A DNA stretch of 64,000 nucleotides. It comes from Capsicum annuum. Its lineage: Eukaryota > Streptophyta > Magnoliopsida > Solanales > Solanaceae. The notes under the pieces were generated by a model. The model was not told where the DNA came from, searched no databases, and worked only from the letters and a program-made list of their open reading frames with translations. This document shows, one piece after another, positions 45,501 through 57,889 of this stretch (positions are counted from its first letter, which is position 1; each line of letters opens with the position of its first letter). Both the position numbers and the translations under genes were made by a program. The stretch is taken from NCBI RefSeq assembly GCF_002878395.1, contig NC_061119.1, positions 11,466,919 through 11,530,918 on the forward strand, given 5' to 3'.

Positions 45501-48425
45501 GTAACCGAGAACTGACATATACCTGACAGGATCATCACTCTCTGCACCAAAATTTATCCTTGCAGAGACGCTCATGAAAAAATCATTCTCGTAATCAGTC
45601 ATATATATCGAACCATTAAAATGTCGGAGCTCAAGTGTTGAAATGAAAGGCTGCCCAGTGGTTGCATTGGATAAACAGACACTTACTGAAGGTTCCTTGG
45701 CTAGAAATATTACCTCTTGGTACTCCATTGTATTAGCATCAGAAATAACTATTGTAGCCCAATGAGTTGTCCCAAGTGAGATGTCAAACTTTGGGTAAAC
45801 ATTGTTCTTATCAAAGTTTCCATATAGAAAAGTTGCTCTTACAAGGTACCTGTTTCTGGGAATCACATCAAGCGTATAGCAATACTTTCTGTTATCAGCT
45901 GGAAAGTATCTCAAGGCCATATATTGTGTCCTCGTCTCATTTGCAACAGAGATATTAGCTATATCTCCGCTAATCATTTGACTATCAGGAACCCATTTGA
46001 GACCAAGTTCATCAGTGAAGTCGTCTTTGCCTCCACAATCTAAACTTACAAAACCTGATTCACAGTTCGGAATTTATCAGCAGCGCATAAAGAATGAATA
46101 TATATCCACCAACTTTAACACCCATTGGTAAAGCTTCATTAAAGAATGAGAACTGCTTTCTCCTTTAGCAACACCCAGAAATTTCATGTCAGGTCTTATT
46201 AATCTCTCTAGTTTCGCAGAAACTTAAGCAATAGCAAAACACTTTTCTGTTAGATGATCTTGTTTTAGTTACACCAAAAAGTTGCATTTTTTGACGCGAA
46301 CATGGTGACAACATCATTCTCAGCCATATTACCTAAAATCTAGATCGTTATCTGGTGTATTAAAGCTGAAACGAGATCTCAAACCACTAACTTACAGAAA
46401 ATTCTGAGTCTATTAATTCTCTGCTTGAGATTATCAAGACTTTCTAGTGTTTTACTTGTAACTATTTGCACACAGGGATCAGGAGATGTTTCTTTCATTT
46501 GGAGCAAGTTAAGTCAAATACTCAAATCTCAATCAATGCGGGATCTTTATCATATTATTAGACTGCATAGGCATCAGTCCGTTCGACACCTCCGTTCGAC
46601 ACCAATTGACGCGCAACCCAGCCTTCAAGAGTTGATTAAGTTATTCAACATTGTCTAAAATTGTATCCCACAAAGGTCGAAACTTTTCCTGCTCAAAGTC
46701 TGTTCTTCAATTAGAGTTCCTTTTCCAAATGTACAAAAGACGGTCTAAGATTTAAAATGGCAACATCGTCGATCATATTTTCAAGAATGAAGCCACAAGC
46801 ACCTACAAGACGTACATTCCATGAATATGCATTCAAGTATACATATATCCTTAAAGTATGACACATAGAAATACAATAAAATACCCAGTGTAATCCCACA
46901 AGTGGGCTCTGGGAGGGCAGGATTTAAAATGGCAACATCATCGATCATATTTTCAAGAATGAAGCCACAAGCACCTACAAGACGTACATTCCATGAATAT
47001 GCATTCAAGTATACATATATCCTTAAAGTATGACACATAGAAATACAATAAAATACCCAGTGTAATCCCACAAGTGGGCTCTGGGAGGGCAGGATGTTTC
47101 TTTGTGAGGAAGAAAGGTTGTTGCCGATAGACCCTAAGCACGACGACGCAATACCAAAACAGGCTATGACACCTAGAAATCAGACAAATAAAGCATTTGA
47201 TCTCTACTATTCTTTTATTTGTTTTCTCCATTTTCCATTTCAAGTAAAATTAACTACCTTAATCAATAGTAGGAATTTTTGTTTAAAGAGCAGCATTAAA
47301 AGCAGTAGATACAACCTCACCCACCTCACCACCACCACACAAACACATATGTTCTGCACTATGTTGCTCAGACTCTTCCAAAATTTCACCAGGTGCGTGT
47401 TGGATCCTTCAAAAGTAGTACATTTTTGAAGCATCCGACACGGGTACGACCACATTTTTGAAGAGTGTGAGTTCTTTTTTTCTTTTTTGCTTCAAGCGTC
47501 CAGCATCCAGAATTCACTCCTTACTAATCCGAATTCGTGTCATAGAAACTCACTATTGGGGTTTTAGCTCTCCCTACCAAAGACAACTTCAACTCTAATT
47601 CAGGTTGAAAGAAACTTTACCATTCTGCCACACCCTTCACTAGGCCTGAGTTAATACATTTTGTATCATCAGAACCATAAAACAACCGTATCAAGATGCT
47701 CCTAAAAACCACATCTTGCACCACATATACTACATAGAAGTACATTATGAACATCAAGACAAGCCATTTAAGGAAAATCAGAACAACAACATGCCCAATG
47801 AAAATCCCACAAGTGGGATCAAGGGAAGGATAGCGTGTACGCAGACCTTTCCACTACCTCGTGGAGGCAGAGAGGCTGTTTCCGGAGGACACTCAGACCG
47901 ACTACATCAAATAAAAAACAACAGTGAAGCAAACATAGCAACTAATACAGAAACAGTAACAACAACAAAATAGAACACTAACAAAATCAGAACAACAACA
48001 CATCCAGTGAAATCCCACAAGTGGGATCTAGGGAGGGTAGAGCGTTCGCAGACCTTACCACTACGGCACTACCTCGTGGAGGTAGAGAAGCTGTTTCCAA
48101 AGTACCCTTGGCTCGAGTACAACAAATCAAAGTAAGTACAAAAACTAAAAGGACAGTGAAGCAAACATAGCAACTAATATGGAAACAGCAACAACAACAA
48201 AATAGAACACTAACAAAATCACAACAATTTTCTTAAAAAAAGTAATACGACACTATAACAACAAAAACCATGAACAAGAACAAGTAAATCAAGAAGCCCA
48301 CAAACAAATTAACAAAAAAAATACAAGACAGTACAAGAATTATTAATACCTGGCTGAGCTTGGCTGCCATTTAAGATAAGCAAAACAGTAAACCAAATAC
48401 ACAAGCTGAAAATTCTACTACCCAT
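39581..48425 (-). CDS. Malectin-like/LRR receptor-like kinase, 928 aa, 15 exons
   Basis: Plasma-membrane receptor kinase of the LRR-I class; ligand unknown. Minus-strand exons: 48425-48350, 46054-45523, 45319-44808, 44646-44514, 44348-44277, 44170-44102, 44014-43943, 43869-43801, 43227-43073, 42985-42744, 42326-42200, 42126-42058, 41974-41788, 40343-40208, 39916-39581. All phases agree. Signal peptide at residues 1-24; malectin-like domain about 27-375; LRRs about 418-510 on four 69-72-bp exons; membrane span about 531-553. Kinase: GSGGFG 607-612, Lys628 in AVKVL, HRD 724-726 with Arg725 (RD kinase), DFG 744-746, DPEY 770-773. The protein ends [12 protein letters not shown], very like Arabidopsis At2g37050, which from memory is its closest relative. 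No break seen; predicted active. Intron 1 (2.3 kb) holds duplicated SINE DNA. Confidence 0.95.
40621..41112. mobile_element. Stowaway-like MITE split by a second one, in a kinase-gene intron
   Basis: The outer element begins CTCTCCGTCCTAACTTCTG after TA and ends GGAACGTGACAG before TA. It is interrupted by an inner element at 40725-40981 (CTCCATCTCAAAATAGTTGG / TTTTGAGACGGAAGAG), also bordered by TA. Both lie in the intron between the exons at 41788 and 40343. Confidence 0.7.
46749..47095. repeat. 172-bp tandem duplication in kinase intron 1
   Basis: 46749-46920 is repeated at 46921-47092 with one difference seen (CATCGTCG/CATCATCG). Each copy ends in GTAATCCCACAAGTGGGCTC, the inverted 3' end of a TS SINE. 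Confidence 0.93.
47774..48230 (-). repeat. Two tandem TS-type SINE copies in kinase intron 1
   Basis: Minus-strand SINE 3' regions at about 47783-47912 and 47996-48122, each with CCACGAGGTAGTG, GGTCTGCG and CCCACTTGTGGGATTT. Both are embedded in a larger duplicated segment that also repeats AACAGTGAAGCAAACATAGC (47920 and 48152), so they arose by segmental duplication rather than two insertions. Confidence 0.78.
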
Positions 48426-50416
48426 TACACTAAATCTTGTTCTTTGATGAAAAGAAAAAAGAGAACAAGAACTATGTAGATGGGAAAATCAAAAAGCACT
48501 ATGAGCTAAAAGTTGAGCATAATAATATCAAGAACTTAAAAAAAAAAGGAAAACCAAGAAAACAAAACAAAAAAGAAACATAATGTTAATACATGAACTA
48601 TACTATACTACTACATAATGTATATGATTGCCATTACATTTGTGTCTGAACTCTGAAGTGTGAAAGAGAGAGAAAAAGAAATGTTTTTTTTTATCTTAAC
48701 AAATTGAGTAAATGTTGAAGTTTTTATTAGAGTGAGGGAAGGACTCTTTTTTCTTTTCACCCTTTATCTCATATCTCAGTTTCACTAAATTCGAATTTGA
48801 ATTTATATTGAAAAAATTTATATTAGAATTCAAAAAAGCATAATTTAATGCATTAAAACTCTCATTATGTACGAAATCTAGAGAAGAGGCAAATTATAAA
48901 AATTTATTATACGTAGTGTTATTTTACATTTTTCTATCAAAAAATTATTTTTACTCTTTGAACTCGTAATCTTCTGGTCACGTAATAACATCTTATGTTA
49001 GGAATAAAACACTTCATAATAAAGATATTTTTTAATAGAGGACTTTAATTTGAAATCTCTAATTAAAAATATATAATTTGAAATAATTTAGATAAATAGA
49101 ACCTAAACCTAAAAGCGCTACTTCAACTCGAAAGTTTTAGCTAACGACGTATGATTCAAAAATTTTAGTTAAACTCAAAAGCTCGTATAATTTAAAAACT
49201 CTAATTAAACTCAAAAAATTTTAATTAAAGATGTATAATTCAAAAATTTTAGTTAAACTCAAAAGGTCTAATTAAAAATGTATAATTTAAAAATTTTAAT
49301 TAAAAAATTTAAAAATTTTAGCTAAAAAGTTATAATTCGAAAACTCTAATTAAAGACGTAAGTACTTGGTACGTTGGGATGAGGACTTTATTGCTGTGCT
49401 AAGTTAAGTTGGAAGCATTATAACTTGTCAGGCACGACTTTATTTATAGTATATAGTACAGTATTTGTTTTGGTTTTTTGCTACTTATGTTTATCCACTT
49501 GATTAAGTAAAATAAAATAATATAATTGAGTGTATTATTTCATAAAGTTTAATTCTAACCGGACATTTTGAGTTGTTATTACAAAGTTATTTTAATCTTA
49601 GATAAAGTTAGGTTGTTACAAGATATCATATGTTCTGACTTATGTCAAATTCGATTAATTTTGCTTCTCATTAGTTCTAATTTTTAAAAATTTTGTTTGA
49701 CAGAAGAAATGTAGAGATGAGCATAAATTATTGATATTAAACTGAAATTTGATTTATCGTATCAGATTGAATTTTATAAATATCAAATTGAATATTACAT
49801 GCCTATTCCTAATTATATATGTATGTAACATTATTAAAATTAAACTTTAGACGTCTCGAATCAAACGTCAAACATTATACTTTTAAACATGCGTGAAGAC
49901 AATAATTGATTGAATTTTATAAATATCGAATTAAATATCATACGCCTATTCATAACTTTATATATGTGTAATGTCATTAAAAATCAACTTTAAATATATC
50001 TAACCAAATATCAAACATTAGTATGCCTTAAAAATGTGTGAAGGCAAGTTTTTTTTTTTTTTTCTTTTTTGGTAAAGTGAAGGAAAGTTATAAAACAAGA
50101 GTAATTGATTGAATTTTACGAATATCAAATTGAATATCACAAGATTATTTTTAACCTTATACGAATGTAACATTATTAAAAATCAACTTTAGACATATCA
50201 AATCGAATATCAAACATTGTTACCCAGAAAAATATGTGAAGATAAATTATTAAGAAAGTACTAATTGGTAGTGAAAGGGAAAGAGAAGAGGTCAAATGGG
50301 ACCTACAGCATGGCAGGTTTAAGTTGGACTATATTTTTATGACTATGTTAAAAAGAGAGAAATTCCTTCCCCATTATAATGTTGATTGAAATACCGGACG
50401 AACTAATTGATTCTAA
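48426..50416. other. Kinase-gene upstream region and AT-rich spacer
   Basis: 48640-48690 holds a CT-rich run on the minus strand (TTTTTCTCTCTCTTTCACAC), suitable for a 5' UTR or core promoter. Around 49070-49360 the phrase AATTCAAAAATTTTAGTTAA recurs at least six times. Near 49730-50240 three copies of GAATTTTATAAATATCAAAT followed by a CATACGCC-like box indicate an old tandem repeat of about 180 bp. No gene. Confidence 0.5.
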
Positions 50417-51301
50417 GGGTGTGTTTGGTACGATGGAAAATGTTTTCCTGTTTTTCCTCGTTTGGTTGTAATGAAATATTGGGAAAATATTTTTCACAAT
50501 AATTATTTTTCTCAATTTGATAGAAAATGACTTCTCTCATGGGCCAAGGGAAGTCATTTTCCAAAAAATGACAAATGTGACTTATGACCCTCACCCCCAT
50601 CTTTCTTCCCACCCTAACAACATTTATATTCACATGACTCAAAAAAATCATATTTCTCAAAAATTTATATTACTCGAAAATATTTTTCACTGTATTTTGC
50701 TTCAATTTTTCACTGTTTGAAATAAAACATAGTGAAGCTCGAATTTTACTCATTTCCAATGTTCGTTGAATATATTGTTATTTTCATATTCATGGAGGAA
50801 GACTCACCTATGTTACTTTTGCTAATTGCATATTTCATCTTGTCATCGATGTAATTTGTTTCACGAGGTTGAATAAGCTTGTCGTTCATTTATATTTCTA
50901 TTGACTGTAGTATCTTGAGATTGTCCTGACAAAATGTTGAAAAGTGTTTCCTATATTTGCTAATTAATAGTTGCTTAAATTTAACGATTGTAGTATTTTA
51001 GTATTCGATATTGATATTATTTGTTATGCTTAAATTATTTCTTACAAATTGTTGAGTTGTTAGAGGCACTAATATTTCTAAAAAAATATTTTTTTCACTC
51101 ACAAATCAAACACTAGAAAATATTTTTCTAAAAAATATTCTCTACTCACCAATCAAACACCGAAAAATATTTTTCGAAAAATATTTTCCACTCATCAATC
51201 AAACATGAGAAAATAAGTAGAAAACCAACTTATTTTTCAGGAAAACATTTTCCAAGAAAAAATTTTCATGGAAAATATTTTCCATCATACCAAACACACC
51301 C
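50417..51301. mobile_element. PIF/Harbinger (Tourist-like) element, 885 bp
   Basis: Terminal repeats GGGTGTGTTTGGTACGATGG and, reverse-complemented on the right, GGGTGTGTTTGGTATGATGG, continuing through GAAAATRTTTTCC. Flanking TAA at 50414-50416 and 51302-51304. No transposase ORF, so it is non-autonomous. Inner copies of AAAATATTTTTC and TCAAACAC decorate the right half. Confidence 0.88.
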
Positions 51302-51304
51302 TAA

Positions 51305-52059
51305 AGGACAAATTTTTTATTAAAAATTTAAAAGAGGCATATCAAAATTGAAAAATATCAAAAACGAATAAGATAAATATAGATAATTATCTTATCTATT
51401 AAAAGTTAACGTCATTTGTGATTTTATCTTATAAGGTAAATGGACCCACTTATCTTATGAAAAATTGTAATGTAAATTCGTGATTTTACCTTATAATGTA
51501 AATGGAGTCACTCACCTTATTCTTTCATTGAAAAAAAAAGAGTGTCTGCACGATGAGACTTACCACTGACAGGGGCTTTTCCTAGCTGATTATAAGTTGT
51601 CTCGCCTTGTAAGGTAGGATCTCATGTTCACCTTGTTAGATAGGATCTCATGTTTGCCATGTAACAACTTTAAAATTTTCGGTGCTATATAAAGAGTGTG
51701 AGTGCAATTTCTTGTAAGGTAGGATCTCATTTTTTTTAGTTGATGCAAATGAAAGAAACTGCACTCACACTACCTTTCAGGGTGAACATGAGATCTTAAC
51801 TTACAAGGTAAGACGATTTACAATCAACCAGCAGAAACTCTTGTCAGCGGTAAGTCTCATCTTGCAGACACTTTTTTTTCAGTCAAAGGATAAGGTAAGT
51901 GACTCTATTTAACTTGTAAGATAAAATCATAAGGTAAGCGGGTCTACTGACCTTGTAAGATAAATGATAAGGTAAATCACCTATGTTTATCTTTTCCGTT
52001 TTGATATTTTTCAATTTTGATATACCCTTTTGAAATTTTTAATAAAAAAACTTGTCTTT
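51305..52059. mobile_element. 755-bp foldback element (long palindrome)
   Basis: The left arm (AAATTTTTTATTAAAAATTT, ATATCAAAATTGAAAAATAT, AATAAGATAAATATAG, GTGTCTGCACGATGAGACTT, GATTATAAGTTGTCTCGCCT) is matched inward by the reverse complement of the right arm almost to the centre near 51680-51720. TAA at 51302-51304 and 52060-52062 may be its target duplication, shared on the left with the neighbouring Harbinger element. No protein. Confidence 0.82.
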
Positions 52060-53205
52060 TAAGCTTCGGACTCTTGATTATCATTGTATATAATTCTCCA
52101 AGGGCAAGTTAATCTATGAATAAACAACTGAAAATTATTCTATCAATGTTATTGTTTTGCAATTTGAAAAAATAAAAATGAAAGTTGAGGGATGTTGAAA
52201 ATAATTCAATATTATTAATATACTAATAAAGAAAAGATAATTACTTGCTCAATGTTATTATATTACCAATTGTTTTCGATGAATCTAATAATTAGATTTG
52301 AGAAAAGAAATGTTATTGATGCTTTTTACGTACTCTTATGTCACGTAATCAATATTTTAAGAGATATGTGTTTTCACCATATTGATATGGAAAGAGTGTA
52401 ACTTATACTACTCTTTGTATTATTTTTGACTATCAAAATGTAATTTTAAAATATTAAATTAATTTAATTTTCAAATTAAATTAATCTAGTCTAATTTAAT
52501 TTTAAAAATTAGTTAAATTAAATCTTTTTTTTTTTTAAATTTAATGAATGGAACAAATGACTATTTCTATATAATTCAGGAGTTGTCAATTCCAATGTTA
52601 TAAACCCTGCAGCATAATTTGTACGTAACTTTGTTCATCAACCAAATACCATGTTTTTGACAGAACATTTTTTTCCTTCAAAATATAATTTAATTTTCTA
52701 AAGTTGGACAAGTTGTAACAAAATTGTAAACAAACAAGTCATAGATAATCCTTCCGCATATCCACGACTGAAACAACTAAGAGTCAGAAAACTCTTTAGA
52801 ATTTAAAAAGATTTAAATAAGTGTATTCTATATGAATATGGCTAGAAAATAGAGTAAGAATTGAAATAACTCTTTATGATTCAATCAAAGGACATAGAAA
52901 TATGAATTGTTTGAATGGATGCCTTTTCCCTTGTTGAATCAATCAAGTCAATAGCCTTTTTTTTACAGAGTGGAGTTAAAGTTTTAGCTATAAGTTCTAA
53001 CAAGTTGAATAATACTACCCACACTCCGTGGTCACTATATTTCTATTAAGAAATCTATATATTGGACAAGTTATTGTAACAGAAAAGTAAATATACAAGT
53101 CATAGATCATTAAAGGGACCAACATTAATAACGAAGTTAGAATTCTAACCACAAGTTCTGTCGTCTGAAATTCACTGAATATGTATAAATTCTTCGTCAA
53201 TTTTT
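52060..53205. other. AT-rich spacer, no gene seen
   Basis: Low-complexity TAATTTAATT runs near 52440-52540. Nothing else supported. Confidence 0.4.
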
Positions 53206-53278
53206 TTTGACTTAACCAGTGATGCAATGAATGGCGCTGCTCCTCTCTTAACCAGAGATCTTGGGTTCGAACCTTGGG

Positions 53279-54438
53279 TGTTGGGTACTATGTAGTTTTG
53301 ATGATTGACAAACTGACACATGAATGAAACATGTTACTTGAGCTGGTCCACGCATAGGAAAGCAGATTTTCAGTTTCACTGATAGATGCATACAAGATTG
53401 CTCAAAGACAAGAATGAATAAGCAAGCCTAATTCTGATATACTCAAGCTACTGATCATGTGGGGAATATAGCAAGTTGAATTTGATTCAAACACTTAATG
53501 ATAAGGGAAAGCAATTTGAGTTGAAAAAGGAGTCCTACATGAAGAAGGAGTTTCACTTCTGAGTATATCTAGAAGAGTCCTATGTGTGGGAGGAGAAAGA
53601 TTCTGATAAATAAGCATGTGCTGATTTAAAAGAGTTGGAGTTTTACTACAACGCTAAGGAGACAAGAGTTGGAATTAAAGAAAGAGTTTCACTTGAAGTA
53701 GAACTCTATGTAATGAGAGTTTCGATTAAAGGAGGAGTTTAAAATAAAGAATGACTCTTTGGAGAGCTGTGCTTAAATAGAAGATGCATCATTCGGAGTA
53801 ATTCACGCACATAAAAAAGCATAAAAGCTCAATCAACAAATTGACTTCACAAAGTGCTACTCAATCACTGAAGAAACATGTTGAAGAACTTGGTCCTCAG
53901 TACAGAATCCTGCTAAGAGTTTTAGCATTGATTTCTAGAGTTGTTCATTGTGTTTGAGTTATTCATGTAATATTAGTTTCAGTGTGTTATGAACTGAATT
54001 AGGAGCTAGTCTTCGAGTTAGGAAAAACTCAGAGACTTTGGGAACACATACCTTGGGAGGTGTGTGTGTAGTTAGGAATTAGAGTTTATAATTCCTAGTT
54101 ATTGAGTTATAGGGATTAGAGTTTATAATTCCTAATTGTTGAGTAATAGGAATTAAAGTTTATAATTCCTATTTGTTGGTTACAAGAGTTTTGTAATCAG
54201 TCGTTGTCGAGGCTCAGAGTTTTTTAGTGAAGTTGGGGTTAAATCTTGTAGAGGTGCAGGTCGTGGTTTTTTTACACCTTTTGAGCCGGGTGTTTTCCAC
54301 GTAAAAATCATTGTGTTCTTTACTTTTTATTTACTGCTTCCTTGAAACACGTTAGTGGAACACGTCAGGCAATACGTTCCATCGATAAGCAAAAGTTAAG
54401 CGAAAATAAGAAAATCAGTAGGGCACGAATTCTTAACA
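53279..54438 (+). repeat. 5' LTR of SIRE-like element
   Basis: 1,160 bp. Near 54070-54180 it carries three tandem copies of a roughly 40-bp motif, TAGAGTTTATAATTCCTAGT; the 3' LTR has the same array. Confidence 0.9.
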
Positions 54439-54494
54439 AGTGGTATCAAAGCGGGTTATCTTGTGAAGGCTGACACCTTAAGATAAGATCCAAG

Positions 54495-56110
54495 ATGAAT
54501 TTTACACCACCTACTGGATACTACAAAGGACAAGACATCAATAGGCCTCCATTGTTCAAGGGACAATACTACTTAGGATGGAAAGAAAGGATGAAAGATT
54601 TCCTTCAGGCTGTGGACTACGAACTATGGAATATGATTATAGATAGACCTCAATACCCCATAAAGAAGGATGTTGAAAAGAAGGAAGTATTAAAGGACAA
54701 GAACGAGTATGATGAGGCTGACTTTAAGATGCTTGGAAAGAATGCTAAAGCCAAGTATATTCTTACTTGTGGACTTGGAATAGATGAATACAATAGGATC
54801 TCAGGTTGTACCTCCGCAAAACAAATTTAGAATACTCTTATGGATAGATATGAGAAGAATATGGAGAGCTTCAAAAAGAACGAGGGAACCAAGGATAAGT
54901 CACCAGAATTAAAGGCGTCTGACAAAGAAGAATTAGATATGGATGATAAAAAACTTGTCAAGAACTTTAAAAAGCAATTTAAGAAAGACAATCGTCAGAA
55001 CTAAAAAAGAGCAAGTAGAAGGTGTTGTTCCAATGATAAGTCTCAAGGTGGTTGCTTCAAGTGTGAGAAGATAGATCACATGATCAAAGATTGTCCAGTC
55101 TGGGAAATAGAATAGAGAAAGGAAATGGCTGAAAAGGAATTGAAAGAAAAAACCAAAAAGAGGGAAGAATATGCAATGATAGCATCTTGGGGATTTGACT
55201 CAGATGATGATGAAGTTGATGAAGCAGCACTCATGGCTCTTGGAGATTCAGACTTGGAGGAAGAAGATGATGCTTCTGAGGTAAGTATACTTGAACTTAA
55301 AGAAAAGTTGCATTTGTTTTCTAAAACAAAACTTATTTCATTGATGAGTGCACTAATTGATGACCTCCAAGAATCAACTTCTGATAGGGATGAGCTGTTC
55401 AACAGTCTTGCAAGCATCAAATTTGATTCTATTGATTTAGAAGCTTCCAAGAACATTGTCGAACAGGAAAACTGCACTCTCAAAAAACAAGTTGAGCAAC
55501 TTGATTCTTCAAACAATGATCTTTAAGTCTGAAGTTCTAAAATTGACACTCTCTGAAAAGGGAAAAAAGGCTATGAGTAAAGATCAAGAAAATGCTAAAC
55601 TTGAGCTAGTTGGATACAAACAAGAATGTCATGATCTAACTGAAAAAATGAATAAGTTGAGTCAAGAAGTTTCTAAACTAAAACTTGATCTTGAAAGAGC
55701 AAATAGGTGGACAAACTCCTCAAGAATTATTCACAAATTGGGGGAAAGAAATTACAGTGAAAAGGCAGGATTAGGATTCCACAAAAATTTTGATGTTCCT
55801 TAAAATTTATGTTATATTTGTGGTAACCTTGGACATCCAACCACTGAATGTTCAGTTGCTGCCAAAAGAAGATCCAGCAATCTAAATCTGGCAAATAAAC
55901 TATCTCAAACCAAGAAAAGGATAAGTAAACCTGGTCAGAGAAACAGGTCATGTAACCTGTTGCCTGTACATTTACTCATAAGAAAGGACCCAAGCTTGTC
56001 TGGGTGCCTAAATTTAACCCCTAATTTATTTTGCAGGTGAGAGTGAAAGGAGGCAAGCAAAATTTATACATGGATAAGGCTTGCTCAAGGCATAAGACTA
56101 GAAGAAAATA
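54495..56110 (+). pseudogene. SIRE-like Copia gag, interrupted
   Basis: 54495-54830 encodes the N-terminal gag segment (MNFTPPTGYYKGQDINRPPL; YYLGWKERMKDFLQAVDYEL) and stops at TAG. Later pieces give one CCHC knuckle (CFKCEKIDHMIKDC, about 55053-55094), an acidic segment (DSDDDEVDEAALMALGDSD), a heptad-rich coiled coil (55288-55526) and a second knuckle (CYICGNLGHPTTEC, about 55810-55851). It then reaches VRVKGGKQNLYMDKACSRHK, the start of the region before protease. Stops at 54828, 55002, 55111 and 55524 and a change of frame make it non-functional. Confidence 0.83.
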
Positions 56111-56255
56111 AGATTTCTTTCACTCACCATATTTAAAGGGAGAATGGATCATTTGAAATATGACAATATTTGTAGTGCTCGTGTAAGGAGGAAACAAGAG
56201 AGGTTTAAAAAAAATAAAAAAAGAGGATGACTGTGAAACTGATGTGCATGCACAG

Positions 56256-56371
56256 GAACATGTTGTACCACCTGGTTTAACTGTTGTACAAACTGAGGGC
56301 ATATTGACAGGGGGAACATGTTGTACCACCTAGTTCAACTGTTGTACAGACTGAGCGCATATTGACAGGGG
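56256..56371. repeat. 58-bp tandem duplication
   Basis: GAACATGTTGTACCACCT begins copies at 56256 and 56314; both end GCATATTGACAGGGG. Four or five differences. Confidence 0.88.
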
Positions 56372-56449
56372 GAACAACAAATCAAGAAATTGATGCATCA
56401 ATAACACCAATACAAGCTGATGATAATTTTGTTGGTAATTCATAAGAAT

Positions 56450-56610
56450 TGGTGTTGTCACAAGAATCTTGAGATATCTCATGGGAATCAATGGCTTAAG
56501 ACTATGGTATTTAAATGGCAGTAATTTCACTCTTGAGCGCTATAAAGATGTTGATTATGTGGATTACTTTATTGACTGGAGAAGAACCAAAGGCGCTAAG
56601 TAGAGAGTAT
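56450..56610 (+). pseudogene. RNase H scrap of the SIRE-like element
   Basis: Translates to ILRYLMGINGLRLWYLNG, then FTLERYKDVDYVDYFIDWRR, which lines up with the Copia RNase H block (RYLKGT..GLWY, then a YADADYAG-like motif and RKSTSG). It is joined to gag by a deletion of all intervening pol sequence. Confidence 0.7.
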
Positions 56611-57889
56611 TTTGAAAGGAATAGGTTGGACTTGGGGATGCTTAAAATTGCATGAACTCCCCTCAATGATTGACTAGAATAATCATTTTTCTTTTTAATC
56701 TTATTGGCTAAAAAGTTATTCTATTCAGTCTTGCACATTTAGTTGTGTGTTCCAATTCCAGATTTTTGACTTTTCTAACCTAATTTTGTATTAGATTGTG
56801 CAGAAAAATAGGTACAAGCAAGCAATTATGACCACAAAGTTCTTCTTATCAGGTATGTTCTACGCTGACATAAGCATAGGCTGTCTAAGTTGAAACAGTT
56901 GAGCACACATGTTCAATTCCACACACTCCATCCTTTTATTGTCTAATAAAGCTAATGAATTGTTGACCAAACTTTCTTTGATTCTCTCTAAATGGGTGTG
57001 CACAAGTGTGTTAATCCTATACCAGAAATTTCTTCTTTTTTTTCAATTAAAATATCAGTTGTGTACCATAGATTTGCCAAGTTTGATCATCAATCACATG
57101 CAGCATATATTTCTGAAGAATGAAAAGGGACATGTTTTTCCTTTTAGTTCCTAATTAGTAATTTTTTTTGGGCTTTTCAGTCCTAAATTAGGTTGACTTA
57201 TAAAAAAATAGATGTTCTTGAATAGATAAATCATGTTGCTCTACCTGTTTCAATAAGGAGGGCTAAGACTCATTTGAGAAAAAAAAATCTGAACTAGAAG
57301 CTGCATAAGACAGTCATGAAGTGGAATAAGAGGTCTTTAAGGCTGGGATTATGACTTTGAAGCTTGACCTTGATTGATAGAGGGATGAAAATGTTGAAGT
57401 CATTCATCAATTGACACAGTTGATATCATCTGTTCTACCTTCCTCATCAGCTCCTCACTATTTGTATCCTTAGTCATGTCCCACTTTTATATCGTATTTT
57501 TTTAATGCTCAATTATTTTTCTTTGTTCAGTACTAGCTTAGATTTAATGTGGAACATGCTCTGTCAGTTAAATGGAATGGTTATCTTTGCTAAATTGACT
57601 CATTTTTGCTCTCTTTAATACATTACTATGTTGGCTAGAGTCTTTGCCTGATTGTTTTGGTGATAGCCCCGGTGGCCATGAATAGCATAACAAATCACTT
57701 TGGCTAGTATATTATTGCATTGAAATGGTTTTTCGATGATGCCAAAAGGGGGAAGATAATAGGGTTGTGCAATATTTATAACCCATTGACTAACTTGTTT
57801 CATTCTAGTGTTTTATACTTTAGTGCCTACAGGTGAAGATGGTTGAATGCACAAGACAAGAGGTTTGTCATCATCAAAAAGGGAGAAAT
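56611..57889. other. 3' untranslated part of the SIRE-like element
   Basis: No domain recognised. SIRE-type elements often have a long region after pol; phrases such as CATCAATTGACACAGTTG and GATGCCAAAAGGGGGAAGAT near the end are typical of that segment in my reading. Confidence 0.45.

Noticed and set aside
53218..53278. A tRNA gene
   Set aside because: The B box is good but no cloverleaf forms, and the 12-bp target duplication shows it is the head of a SINE.
55076..55516. 146-codon minus-strand Ser-rich ORF
   Set aside because: Antisense of the acidic and coiled-coil gag segment of the SIRE-like element.
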